Origin: Monarcha castaneiventris obscurior
Taxonomy: Eukaryota > Chordata > Aves > Passeriformes > Monarchidae
Direction: 5' to 3'
Assembly (NCBI GenBank): GCA_026261815.1
Contig: JAMPIT010000191.1
Location: 1-64,000, forward strand
Length of the DNA stretch: 64,000 nucleotides
Both the position numbers and the translations under genes were made by a program. Of this stretch, positions 12,501 to 24,500 are shown piece by piece; position 1 is the first letter of the stretch, and every line of letters begins with the position of its first letter. The notes beneath the pieces are model-generated. The model made no database searches, had not been told where the DNA came from, and saw only the letters and a program-made list of their open reading frames with translations.

Positions 12501-15500
12501 TTAGGAATTTTTTGCGATTTTTTACGAATTTTTGGGGGATTTTTAACGAATTTTTTGGGATTTTTCGGGGATTTTTTCGGACTTTTTAGGGATTTTTTGG
12601 GGATTTTTTCAGATTTTTTAGGGATTTTTTTCAGATTTTTTGGGAACTTCTCAATTTTTTTCTATTTTTTTTCCGATTTTTTTCCGATTTTTCGGTTTTT
12701 CAAGGATTTTTTGGGATTTTTTAATGATTTTTTAGGGATTTTTTCATTATTTTTTGGGGATTTTTTAGCGATTTTTTTGGGAATTTTTCGGATTTTTGAT
12801 TTTTTTCGGATTTTTAAATTTTTTTACGATTTTTGGCGATTTTTTAGGAATTTTTTGCGATTTTTTGCGAATTTTTGGGGATTTTTTACGAATTTTTTGG
12901 GGGATTTTTTGGGGATTTTTTGGAGGCAGCCGAGGAACAGCGGCCCCAGGGCGGGGGCGGCGCCGAACGCTTGGGAGGGTTGGAGCCAAAAATGCTCCCC
13001 TGGGGGAAATTTGGGGCAAAAATGGGCGATTTTGGGACATTAAGAATTTTTTGGGATTTTTTGGGGCTTTTTTCCGATTTTTTTTTTACAACATGATTTT
13101 TTCATGATTTTTTCATGATTTTTTCATGATTTTTTGCCGATTTTTAAATGAATTTTTGGGGAATTTTTCGGATTTTTTTCGGATTTTTTTTCTCATTTTT
13201 TAATGATTTTTTAGCGATTTTTAAATTAATTTTTTACAGATTTTTTGAGATTTTTAACTGAATTTTTGGGGATTTTTTTGCGATTTTTTAGGGATTTTCA
13301 AATTCCTCCTAATTCTTTCAAATCTCTCCAAATCCCTCCAAACCTCATTTTCCCCCATTTTCCTCCCATTTCCCCCCCTTTCTTCCCCGTTTTCTCACGT
13401 TTTCTCCCGTTTTTGCCCAAAATCGCCATTTTTCACCCCAAAATTCCCTCCAATTTCTTTCAAAATTTCCCCAAATTTTCCTGAAATTCCCCAAAATTCC
13501 CCAAACTCCTGCAAATTCTTGTAAACCTCATTTTCCCCCGTTTTTTCCCCTTTTTTCCCATATTTTTCCCATTTTTCCCCGTTTTTGCCCAAAATTGCCC
13601 TTTTTCACCCCAAAATTCTTCCAAATTTCCCCAAAATTCTCTCAAATTCCCCCAAATCCCCCAAACCCCCCCCAAACCCCATTTCTCCCCATTTTCTTCC
13701 CGTTTTTTTCCATTTTCCCCCATTTTTTCCCGTTTTGTCCCAAAATCACCGTTTTTTGCCATTTTTGCCCAAAATCGCCGTTTTTCACCCCAAAATTCTT
13801 CCAAATTCCTCCTAATTCTTCCAAATCCCTCCAAATCCCTCCAAACCTCCCCCAAACCCATTTCCCTCCCGTTTTCCCCCAAATCTCCTATTTTCTCCCC
13901 ATTTTTTCCTAAAACCACCATTTTTTCCCCGTTTTTGCCCAAAATCGCCGTTTTTCACCCCAAAATTCCTTCAAATTCCCTCCAAACCCCCCAGATTCCT
14001 TCAAACCTCCCCAAACCCCATTTTCCCTCCACTTCCCTCCCGTTTTTCCCCGTTTTCACTCTTTTTTTCCCCGTTTTTTCCTAAAACCTTCATTTTTGCT
14101 CATTTTTTTCCCCGTTTTTTTTCCCGTTTTTGCCCAAAATCCCGGTTTTTCGCCCCATTTCTCACCCCGGGCCATGAGCACGGCGCCCGCGCCCACGATG
14201 AGCCCCAGGGCCAGCAGCTCCCCAGAGCCCCAATTCCTGCCCACATCTCCCCTTTCTTTGCCCAAAATCTCCCTTTTTCACCCCAAAATTCCCTCCAATT
14301 CTCTCAAAATTCCCCCAAATTCCCTCAAATTTTCCCCAAATTCCACAATTTCCCAAAAATTCCCCCAAACCCCATTTTCCCCATTTTTTCTCCTTTTTTT
14401 CCCTTTTTTTTCTCATTTTTTCCTCATTTTTGCCCAAAATCGCCGTTTTTCACCCCAAAATTCCCCCAATCAAATTCCTCCAGATTCCCTCAAATTCCTC
14501 CATAGTTCCCTCAAAATTTCCCCAAACCCCATTTTTCCACATTTCTCCCCTGTTTTTTTCCGTTTTTTCCTGTTTTTTCTTGTTTTTGCCATTTTTGCCC
14601 AAAATCGCCGTTTTTCACCCCAAAATTCCCTCCAATTCCCCCGACACTCTTTCAAATTCCTTCAAACCTCCCCAAACCCCATTTTCCCTCCACTTCCCTC
14701 CCCTTTTTTCCCATTTTTCACCCGTTTTTCCTATTTTTCCCCAAAATCACCGTTTTTCTCCCCGTTTTTGCCCAAAATCCCGGTTTTTTACCCCATTTCT
14801 CACCCCCCAACACCCCCCCCACCCCCCAACTCCCATTCCTCCCACATCCCCCTTTTCCCCTTTTTCCCAAATTCTCCCTTTTTCACCCCAAAATCCCCAA
14901 ACCCTCCAAATCCCCAAAATTCCTCTAAACTTTCCCCCTCATTTTCCCCATTTTCCCCAATTTTTCCTTTTTTTCCCATTTTTCCATTTTTGCCCAAAAT
15001 CGCCGTTTTTCACCCCAAAATTCTTTCAAATCCCTCCAAACCTCCCCCAAACCTCCCCCAAACCTCATTTCTTCCCCATTTCCTCCCCTTTTTTCCCGTT
15101 TCCTCCTGTTTTTCCCCGTTTTTTCCACCATTTTTTCCCGTTTTTGCCCAAAATCGCCGTTTTTCACCCCAAAATTGCCTCACCTTAAAATCCCTCAAAT
15201 CCCTCCAATCCCCCTCCCCAAACCTCCCCCAAAACCCCATTTCCCTCCATTTTTCCCCATTTTTCCCCTTTTTTTCCCAAAATCGCAGTTTTTTTCCTAT
15301 TTCCACCCCGTTTTTGCCCAAAATCGGGGTTTTTCGCCCCATTTCTCACCCCGGGCCATGAGCACGGCGCCCGCGCCCACGATGAGCCCCAGGGCCAGCA
15401 GCTTCCCGGCCGTGAAGGCGTCCTGCACTCGCGTGGCCCAGCGCACGCTGCTGCAGTTCACCCACGTCAGCAGCACTGCGGTTTGGGGCGAATTCCGGCG

Positions 15501-18500
15501 ATTTCGGGCAAATTCCGGCAAATCCCGGCGGTTTCGGGCAAATTCAGGAGGGTTTGGGGGGAAAAAATGGGGAAAAATGGGGAGAAAAGGAGAAAAAAGG
15601 GGATAAAAAAGAGATAAAAAGAAGTTAAAATTTGAGTTAAAAGCACCTCAACTGAGCTCAGGTTAAAATTTGGGGGAATTTGGAGCATTTTGGGGAAAAT
15701 TGGGGCGATTTGGGGAGTTTGGGGAGGAAAATGGGGGGGAAATGGGGGGAAAAAATGGGGAAAAAGGGGAAAAAAAGGGGAAAAAAGGGGATAAAAAAGA
15801 GATAAAAAGGAGTTAAAATTGGGGTTAAAAAGGGTTAAAGTGAAAGCTAAAAATTTGGGGACAATTCCGGGGATTTCGGGCAAATTCTGGCAAATTCTGG
15901 GGATTTTGGGAAAATTCGGGAGGTTTTGGGAGGGTTTGGGGGGAAAAAATGGGGAAAAAGGGGATAAAAAGAGATAAAAACGAGTTAAAATTGGAGTTAA
16001 AACGAGTTAAAAAGGGTTAAAGTGAGAGGTAAAAATTTGGGGTGAATTCGGGTGATTTCAGGCAATTTTGGGCAGTTTCGGGAGGCTTTGGGGAGTTTGG
16101 GGGGGAAAATGGGGGGAAATGGGGAAAAAAGGAGTTAAAAGTTGGATTAAAAGGGGATAAAAGGAATTACAGTGAGAGGTAAAAATTTGGGGTGAATTCT
16201 GGCGATTTCGGGCAAATTCCGGGGATTTCAGGAAATTTCGGGGGGTTTTGGGGGGGAAAATTGGGGAGAAAAGGGGAAAAAAAGGGGGTAAAAAAGAGAT
16301 AAAAACGAGTTAAAATTGGGGTTAAAAGGGGTTAAAGTGAGAGGTAAAAATTTGGGGTAATTTGGGGAGAATTCGGGGCCATTTTGGGCGTTTTTGGGCA
16401 ATTTCGGGGGATTTCCGTGGGATTTGGGGAGTTTGGGGTGGGGTTGAGGGGAAAAATGGGGGAAAAAAGGGCAAAAAGGGCAAAAAGGGCAAAAAGGGCT
16501 CAGGTGAGAGAAAAGTTCAAGTTTGAGCCATTTTAAGCCAATTTTGAGCCGTTTTTCACCGTTTTTTCCCAATTCCGCCCCGTTTTTTCTGGGAATTCCC
16601 AAATTTTGGGGATTTTCGGGATCACTCACGGACACAGGAAAACCCCAAGATCCTCTGGGGCAGCTCAGCTGAACTTGGGCTGCATTTTGGGTTCATTTTG
16701 AGTCATTTTTGGCCGTTTTCGGCCGTTTTTGGCCGTTTTTGGCCGTTTTTTGCCAATTTCTCCCATTTTCGAACAGATTTCTTCAGAAATTTTGGGAATT
16801 TTGGGATTTTCGGGATCCCTTATGGACACCAAATTTCTGTGCCAGCACAGGGGAGTTTGGGGTCCATTTTGGGTCCGTTTTGAGCCATTTTTGGCCATTT
16901 TGCACCATTTTTCGCCCTTTTTTGCCAATTTTTCGCATTTTTGAACGGATTTTTTTGGGAATTCCCAAATTTTGGGGATTTTCGGGATCCCTTATGGACA
17001 CACAGGATTTCTGTGCCAGCACAGGTGAATTCCAGGTGCGTTTTGGGTCCGTTTTGGGTCCGTTTCGTGCCGTTTTTGGCTGCTTTTCACCGTTTTTCAC
17101 CGTTTTTGGCCGTTTTTTCTCATTTCCGCCCCGTTTTTTTTGGGAATTCCCAAATTTTGGGATTTTGGGGATCCCTTGTGGACACCAAATTTCTACGCCA
17201 GCACAGGGGAGTTTTGGGGTCCATTTTGGGTCCGTTTTGTGCCGTTTTTGGCCGTTTTTGGCCGTTTTTCCACTGTTTTTTCACATTTTCGAACGGATTT
17301 TTTTGGGAGTTCCCAAATTTTGGGGATTTTTGGGATAATTCAGGAAGACAGGAAACCACCAAGAGTTCCTGGGCTGGCTCAGGTGAGTTTGGGGTGGATT
17401 TTGGGTCCGTTTTGGGTCATTTTTGGCCGTTTTTCACAAGTTTTGGCCGTTTTTGGCCGTTTTTTCCCATTTCCGCCCCGTGGTTTTTTGGGAATTCCCA
17501 AATTTTTTGGGATTTTCAGGATCCCTTATGGACACCAAATTTCTACACCTGCAGAGGCACTTTTTGGGTCCATTTTGTGTCCGTTTTGGGTCACTTTGAG
17601 CCTTTTTTTGCCGTTTTTCCACCGTTTTTCGCCGTTTTTTGCCGTTTTTTCACATTTTCGAACGGATTTTTTTGGGAATTCCGGGATTTTGGGGATCACT
17701 CACGGAGGCAGGCGGCGGCCAGGAGCCTCTGGGGCAGCTCAGGTGAACTTGGGCTGCATTTTGGGTTCGTTTTGGGTCCGTTTTGGGTCATTTTTGGCCG
17801 GTTTTGGCCATTTTTCACTATTTTTCACCGTTTTTCCACATTTTCGAACGGTTTTTTTTGGGAATTCCCAAATTTTGGGGATTTTCGGGATCCCTTATGG
17901 ACACACAGGATTTCTGTGCCAGCACAGGTGAATTCCAGGTGCGTTTTGGGTCCGTTTTGGGTCCGTTCTGAGCCATTTTTTGCCGTTTTTCCACCGTTTT
18001 TCGCCGTTTTTCGCCGTTTTTTCACATTTTCGAACGGATTTTTTTGGGAATTCCCAAATTTTGGGGATTTTGGGGGTCACTCACGGAGGCAGGCGGCGGC
18101 CAGGAGCCTCTGGGCGGCCTCGGGGGTGCCGCAGGTGGGGAACAGAGGCTGCAGCACGTAGTTGGCGAAGGTGAGGGCGATGACGGCCTGGTTGGTGGGG
18201 TAAATCACCAGCACCGAGATCCAGAGCCGCAGGAATCTGGGGAGAAAAAACGCGATTTTGGGGCTTTTCCGGATGGGGGGCGGATCTTGGGAAAATAAGA
18301 AAAAGGTGCAGAAAAATCCTGGAAAAATCGCAGGAAGTTTCAGGGCAGAAATGGTAGAAAAATCAAAAAAATTGCAGAAAATCGCAACCCAAAAATCGTG
18401 GAAAATCTCCCCAAAAATCCCCCAAAAATTCTGAAAAGTCCCAGAAAATCTCGTCCCAAAATCCCCAGAAAATCCCCCAAAATCGCCATAAAAACCCCCA

Positions 18501-21500
18501 AAAAAATCCCAGCCCAAAAATCCCAAAAAATTGCAGAAAATCCCAGCCCAAAAATCCCAGAAAATGTCCTCGAAAATCCTGGAAAATTTTGTCCCAAAAA
18601 TCCCAGAAAATCCCCCGAAAGTTCCAACCCAAAAATCTCAAAAATTCAGCTCAAAAATCCCAGAAAATCTCATCCCAAAATTCCCATAAAATCCCCCAAA
18701 ATTCCACCCTAAAAAATCCCCAAAATCGCCATAAAAACCCCCAAAAATCCCATCCTAAAAAATCGCCCCAAAATCCTCAAAAAATCCCAGAAAATCCCAT
18801 CCCAAAATCCCAAAAATCCCCAAAAATCCAAGCCCAAAAAATCTTTCAAAATCCCCCCAAAAAATCCCAGAAAAACCCCCCAAAAAAATAGGGAAAAATC
18901 GGCTGAAAAAAGAGAAAATTTCGCAAAAATGTGGGGAAAAATTGGGGCAAAAAATGGGGAAAAATTTGGTTAAAAAACAGTGAAATTTGGGTAAAAATGG
19001 GAAACACAGGTAAAAAGTGGGAAATTTGGGTAGAAAAAGGGGGAAATTTGGGTAGAAAAAGGGGGAATTTGGGTACAAAGAGGCCTCGGGGGAGCGGCTG
19101 CAGGAGGGGGTTGGTGGGGAAAATCCCCAGCACCGAGATCCAGAGCCGCAGGAATCTGGGGAGAAAAAACGGGATTTTGGGGCTTTTCCGGATGGGGGGG
19201 AAATTGGGAGAATCAGGGGGAAATTGAGGAAAAATCCCGGAAAAATTGCGGGAAAATTCGGGGCAGAAATGGCACAAAAATCAAAAAAATTGCAGAAAAT
19301 CGCGGCCCAAAAAGTCACTCACAAGATCTCCAAAAACGGGGAAAAATTCCCAAAAAATTCAAAAAAAAATTGAGAAACGGTCCCAAAAAAAATCCCCGCC
19401 CAAAAATCCCAGAAAAATCAAAAAAAATCCCGTCCCAAAAAGCCCAGAAAATCCCCAAAAATCCCCCAAAATCCCCATAAAATCCCAGCCCAAAAATCGC
19501 AGAAAAGCCCCAAAAAATCCCAGCCAAAAACTCCCAAAAAAATCCCAAAAAATCCCACCCCAAAATCCCCCCAAAATTCCCTAAAATCCCAGAAAATCCC
19601 CCAAAAAATCCCCCCAAAAAATCCCATCCTAAAAAAATCCCCAAAAATCCCAGCCCAAAAATCACAGAAAATCCCAGAAAAATAATGGGAAAATTCGGCT
19701 GAGAAAAGGGGAAATGTTGCAAAAATGTGGGGAAAATTTGGCTAAAAATGGGGGGAAATTGGGGTAAAAATGGGGAATTTCGGTAAAAATCGGGAAATAT
19801 TGGGTAAAAAGAGGGAAACTTGGACAAAAAAGGGAAATATTGGGTAAAAACTGGGAAAACTTGGGTAAAAATAGGAAATTTTCCTAAAATGCGGGGAAAA
19901 TTGGGTAAAAAATGGGAAATCTTGGTAAAAATGGGGAAAATTTGGGTAAAAATGGGAAATTTGGCTAAAAGTGGGGAAATTTGGCTAAAAAGAGGCGAAT
20001 TTTGCTAGAAATGGGGAAAATCTGGGTAAAAATAGGAAATAATGATAAAAATGGGGAACTTTCGCATAAAAGTGAGAAAATTGGGTAGAAATAGGAAGAA
20101 TTGGCCTAAAAGTGAAAAGTTTCCCCTCATAAAATGGAATCCTGTGGGAAAAAATGCCTCAAAAAAGCCGAAAACTTGAATCCAAAATGGCGGCACTAGG
20201 CCACAAAATGGCGGCACTAGGCCACAAAATGGCGGATTTTGACCAAACCAAGGCCGATTTCGACGGGGATTTTTACCCCAAAATCACCCCAAAATCACTC
20301 AATTTCACCCCAGAACTCACGCGAGCATCGGGCCGAAGGCGTAGCCCACGTAGGCGTAGAGATTTGGGTAAAAATGGGGGATTTGGGTAAAAACGGGGAA
20401 ATTTCGCTAAATTGTGGGATAATTTGGGTAAAAAAATGGGAAATATTGGGTAAAAATGGGAAAATTGGGCTAAAAATGGGAAATACTGGGTAAAGAATGG
20501 GAAACATTGGTAAAAATGGAATGCCTTGGTAAAAATGGGGAAAACTTGGGTAAACATGGGAAATACTGGGAAGAAATGGGAAATTTGGGTAAAAATGGGG
20601 AAAATTTGGGTAAAAAAAGGGAAATATTGGCTAAAAATACAAAAACTTGGTAAAAATGGAGAAAACTTGGCTAAAAGTGAAAACTTTCCCCTCACAACTT
20701 GGAATCCTGAGGCAAAAAGTGCCTCGAAATGGCCAAAATTTGGGCATAAAATGGCAGAACCCAGATCCAAAATGGCGGCACTAGGCCACAAAATGGCCGA
20801 TTTCGACCAAACCAAGGCCGATTTCGACGGCGATTTTTGCCAAAAAAACCCCAAAATGCCCGTTTTTCGCCCCAGAACTCACGCGAGCAGCGGGCCGAAG
20901 GCGTAGCCCACGTAGGCGCAGAGATTTGGGTAAAAATGGGGAGATTTTGGGTAAAAAATGGGGAGATTTTGGGTAAAAAGGGGGAGATTTTGGGTAAAAA
21001 ATGGGAAAACTTGGGTAAGAATGGGAAAAGTTGGGTAAAAATGGGAAGTTTTGGGTAAAAATGGGGGGATTTGGGTAAAAAGGGGGAAATTTGGGTAAAA
21101 ATGGGAAATATTGGGAAAATCTGGGGAAATTTGGCTAAAAGTGGGAAAATTTGCTAAAATGTGGGGAAATTTGGGTAAAAAATGGAAAATATTGGGTAAA
21201 AATGGGAAAACTTGGGTAAAAAGTGGGGAATAATGGGAAAATTGGGAACACTTGGGTAAAAAATGGGAAATCTTGGTAAAAATGGTGAAATTTGGACAAA
21301 AATGGGAAATATCGCTAAAATGTGGGAAAATTTGCGTAAAAGTGGGAAAATTGGGTAGAAATGGGAAGAATTTTGCTAAAAGTGAAAACTTTCCCCTCAT
21401 AACTTGGAATCCTGAGGCAAAAAGTGCCTCAAAAAAGCCGAAAACTTGAATCCAAAATGGCGGCACTAGGCCACAAAATGGCGGAACCCGACAACAAAAT

Positions 21501-24500
21501 GGCGGAACTTGGCCAAACCAAGGCCGATTTTCACCGGGATTTTTGCCAAAAAAACCCCAAAATGCCCGTTTTTCGCCCCAGAACTCACGCGAGCAGCGGG
21601 CCGAAGGCGTAGCCCACGTAGGCGCAGAGATTTGGGTAAAAATGGGGAGATTTTGGGTAAAACTTTGGGGGGATTTGGGTAAAAATGGGGAAATTTGGGT
21701 AAAAATGGGGAGATTTTGGGTAAAAAGGGGGGGATTTGGGTAAAAGTGGGGGGATTTGGGTAAAAACGGGGAAAATTTGGCCAAAAATGGGGACATTTGG
21801 CTAAAAAAGGGGAAATAATGGTAAAAAATGGGGAAATTTGGTTAAAAATGGGGAAATCTGGGTAAAAATGGGAAAACTTGGCTAAAAATGGGAAATATTG
21901 GGTAAAAAATGGGAAACATCGGTAAAAATGGAAGAACTTGGTAAAAATGGGGAAAAAATGGGTAAAAATGGGGAAATTAGGGTAAAATCGGGAAATTTCG
22001 CTAGAAAGTGGGAAAATTTGCATAAAAATGGGAAATAGTGGTAGAAATGGGGAAAACTCGGTCAAAAGTGAAAACTTTCCCCTCACAACTTGGAATCCTG
22101 AGGCAAAAAGTGCCTCAAAAAAGCCGAAAACTTGGAATCCAAAATGGCGGCACGCGATCACAAAATGGCGGCACTAGGCCACAAAATGGCGGAACCTGAC
22201 AACAAAACGGCGGATTTCGACCAAACCAAGGCCGATTTCGACGGGGATTTTTGCCAAAAAAACCCCAAAATCCCGTGATTTCGCCCCAGAACTCACGCGA
22301 GCAGCGGGCCGAAGGCGTAGCCCACGTAGGCGTAGTCGCCGCCGGGCCCCGGCAGGGCCACGCCCAGCTCGGCGTAGCACAGCGCCCCCACGGCCGTGAC
22401 GGCCCCCGAGAGGCCCCAGATGAGCAGCGCCGGCCCCACGGACCCGGAGTGGGCCAGGACCCCCCTGGGGGCCACGAAGATGCCGGAGCCGATGATGTTC
22501 CCTGAGGGGAAAAAAACAAAAAAATAGGGGGAAAATTTGGGGATTTTGGGGGGTTTGGGTGGGATTGAGGGGGTTTGGAGTGGATTTGGGGGAGGTTTGG
22601 GTGGGTTGGGGTGGGATTGAGGGGGTTTGGGGTGGTTTTGGGAGGTTTGAGGGGGATTTGGGGTGGATTTGGGGAGGTTTGGGGTGGTTTTGGGAGGTTT
22701 GAGGGGAATTAAGGAGATTCTGGGGGGTTTTGAGGTGGTTTTGGGGGAATTTGGGGAGGTTTGAGGGGGATTGAGGGGAATTGGGGTGGTTTGGGGGATT
22801 TGGGGCAGTTTTGGAGAGGGGTTGGGAGCTTTGGGATGATTTCGGGGAGGTTTGGGGTGGAATCAGGGAATTTGGGGGTGGTTTGGGGGGAATTGAGGAG
22901 AATTTGGGGGGATTTGAGGGAGTTTGGGGTGGATTTGGGGAGGTTTGGGAGGTTTGGGGTGGGATTGAGGAGAATTTGGGGGGATTTGAGGGGGTTTTGG
23001 GGGATGGGGGTTTGGGGGGGAATTGAGGGGGGTTTGAGGGAGATTTGGGGTGGGATTTGGGGGGATTTGAGGGGGTTTTGAGGGGATTTGGGGAGGTTTG
23101 AGGGGGTTTGGGGGGGATTTGGGGAGGTTTGGGGGGATTTTGGGAGGTTTGAGGGGGATTTGGGGGGGATTGAGAGGGTTTGAGGGGATTCGGGGGTTTG
23201 GGGGGATTTTGGGGGGGTTTGGGGGGGATTGGGGGGATTTTGGGGGAATTTGGGGGGATTTTGGGGTAATTTTGGGGAGGTTTTGGGAGGTTTGAGGGGG
23301 TTTGGGGGAATTGGGGGATTTGGGAGGGGTTTGGGGGGAATTTGGGGAGGTTGGGGGGATTGAGGGGTTTGGGGGGATTTGGGGAGGTTTGGGGGGGATT
23401 TGGGGAGGTTTGGGGATTTTGGGTGATTTGGGGGATTTGGGGGGATTTTAGGGGGACTTGAGGGGATTTGGGGAGGTTTTGGGGGGGTTTGGGAGGGATT
23501 TGGGGGGGTTTTGGGGGAACTGAGGAGATTTTTGGGAGAATTGAGGGGATTTTGGGGGGTTTGGGGGATTTTGAGGGATTTGGGGGGAATTGGGATTTTG
23601 GGGGGAATCGAGGGGATTTGGGGTGGTTTGGGGAGATTTCAGGGGGGTTTGTGGAATTGAGGAGAATTTGGGGGGTTTTGGGGGGGTTTGGGGTGGATTT
23701 GGGGAGGTTTTTGGGGGTTTTCGTGAAATTGAGGAGATTTTGGGGGGATTTGGGGTGCTTTGGGAGGATTTGGGGGGAATTTAGGAGATTTTTGGGGGGA
23801 TTTGGGGAGGTTTTGGGGGGTTTGGGGTGAATTTAGGGGGATTTGGGGCAATTTTGGGGGGATTTGAGGAGGTTTGGGGTGGAACTGAGGGGGTTTGGGG
23901 CAGTTTTGGGGGGATTTGGGGGAAATTTTTGGAGGTTTGGGGGGATTTGGGGTGGAATCGAGGTGATTTTGGGGGGATTTGGGGCGGTTTAGGGGAGATT
24001 TTGGGGGGATTTGGGGTGAAATCCTGGGATTTTGAGCCAGTTCGGGGCGGTTTTGGGGCAGTTTAGGAGAAATTGGGGTGATTTTGGGGTTTTTTGGGGG
24101 GTTTTGGGGAGGATTCGAGGCATTTTGGGGGCACGAAGATTCCCAAGGCGACGAAATTCCCTGGATTTTTGGGCAAAATCCGGGGATTTGGGGCGATTTT
24201 GGGGGGAATTGGGGCAGTTTGGGGAGATTTGGGGCGATTTCGGGCAAATTCAGCCCCACAAAGCTCCCAAAAACCGAAGCCATTCCCAGGATTGGGGTCA
24301 AAATCCCAGAATTTGGGACAATTTCGGGGCAAAAAAACCCCAAAAATGGGTCAATTCCAGGCGGAATCGGGGGCAGTTTGGGGCGAAATAAAGGAGTTTT
24401 TAAAAAAGCGAATTTTTGGGGCGGAATCCGGAGAATTCGGGGGATTTGTGGGGTCCCGAGGAAATCCCGGGAATTCTGGGAGGGATTTGGGAGGGATTTG

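Larger units (their letters stand above)
7321..13300. repeat. SLC7A8 intron 4, (GATTTTTT)n minisatellite block
   Basis: About 6 kb of GGGATTTTTT, GCGATTTTTT and CCGATTTTTTT units. In the transcript it is A-rich (AAAAAATC). Larger segments of several hundred bp recur, for example near 7540 and 11390, and carry exon 5 acceptor copies. All open frames are Phe/Gly/Asp-rich repeat translations. Confidence 0.85.
20184..22192. promoter_or_regulatory. Ten AAAATGGCGG (YY1-like) motifs in SLC7A8 intron 2
   Basis: Exact motifs at 20184, 20205, 20226, 20769, 21454, 21475, 21496, 22141, 22162 and 22183. Within the triplets the spacing is exactly 21 bp (unit AAAATGGCGGCACTAGGCCAC). They resemble YY1 sites. 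They travel with the exon 2 donor-edge copies. Confidence 0.6.
18931..22240. repeat. SLC7A8 intron 2, GGGTAAAAATGGG minisatellite
   Basis: Purine-rich repeat GGGAAATTTGGGTAAAAATG, interrupted at about 19081-19690 by the exon 3 copy and CCCAAAAATCCC block. Three larger units end in a shared segment with AAAATGGCGG motifs and an exon 2 donor-edge copy. Confidence 0.8.

Noticed and set aside
7903..12999. Exon 5 copies as alternative (mutually exclusive) exons
   Set aside because: They have an acceptor but no donor or the remaining 69 bp of the exon, so they cannot act as complete alternative exons.
20000..22300. Possible CRISPR-like spaced repeats
   Set aside because: Eukaryotic intron; units vary in length and carry exon fragments; no cas genes or uniform spacers.
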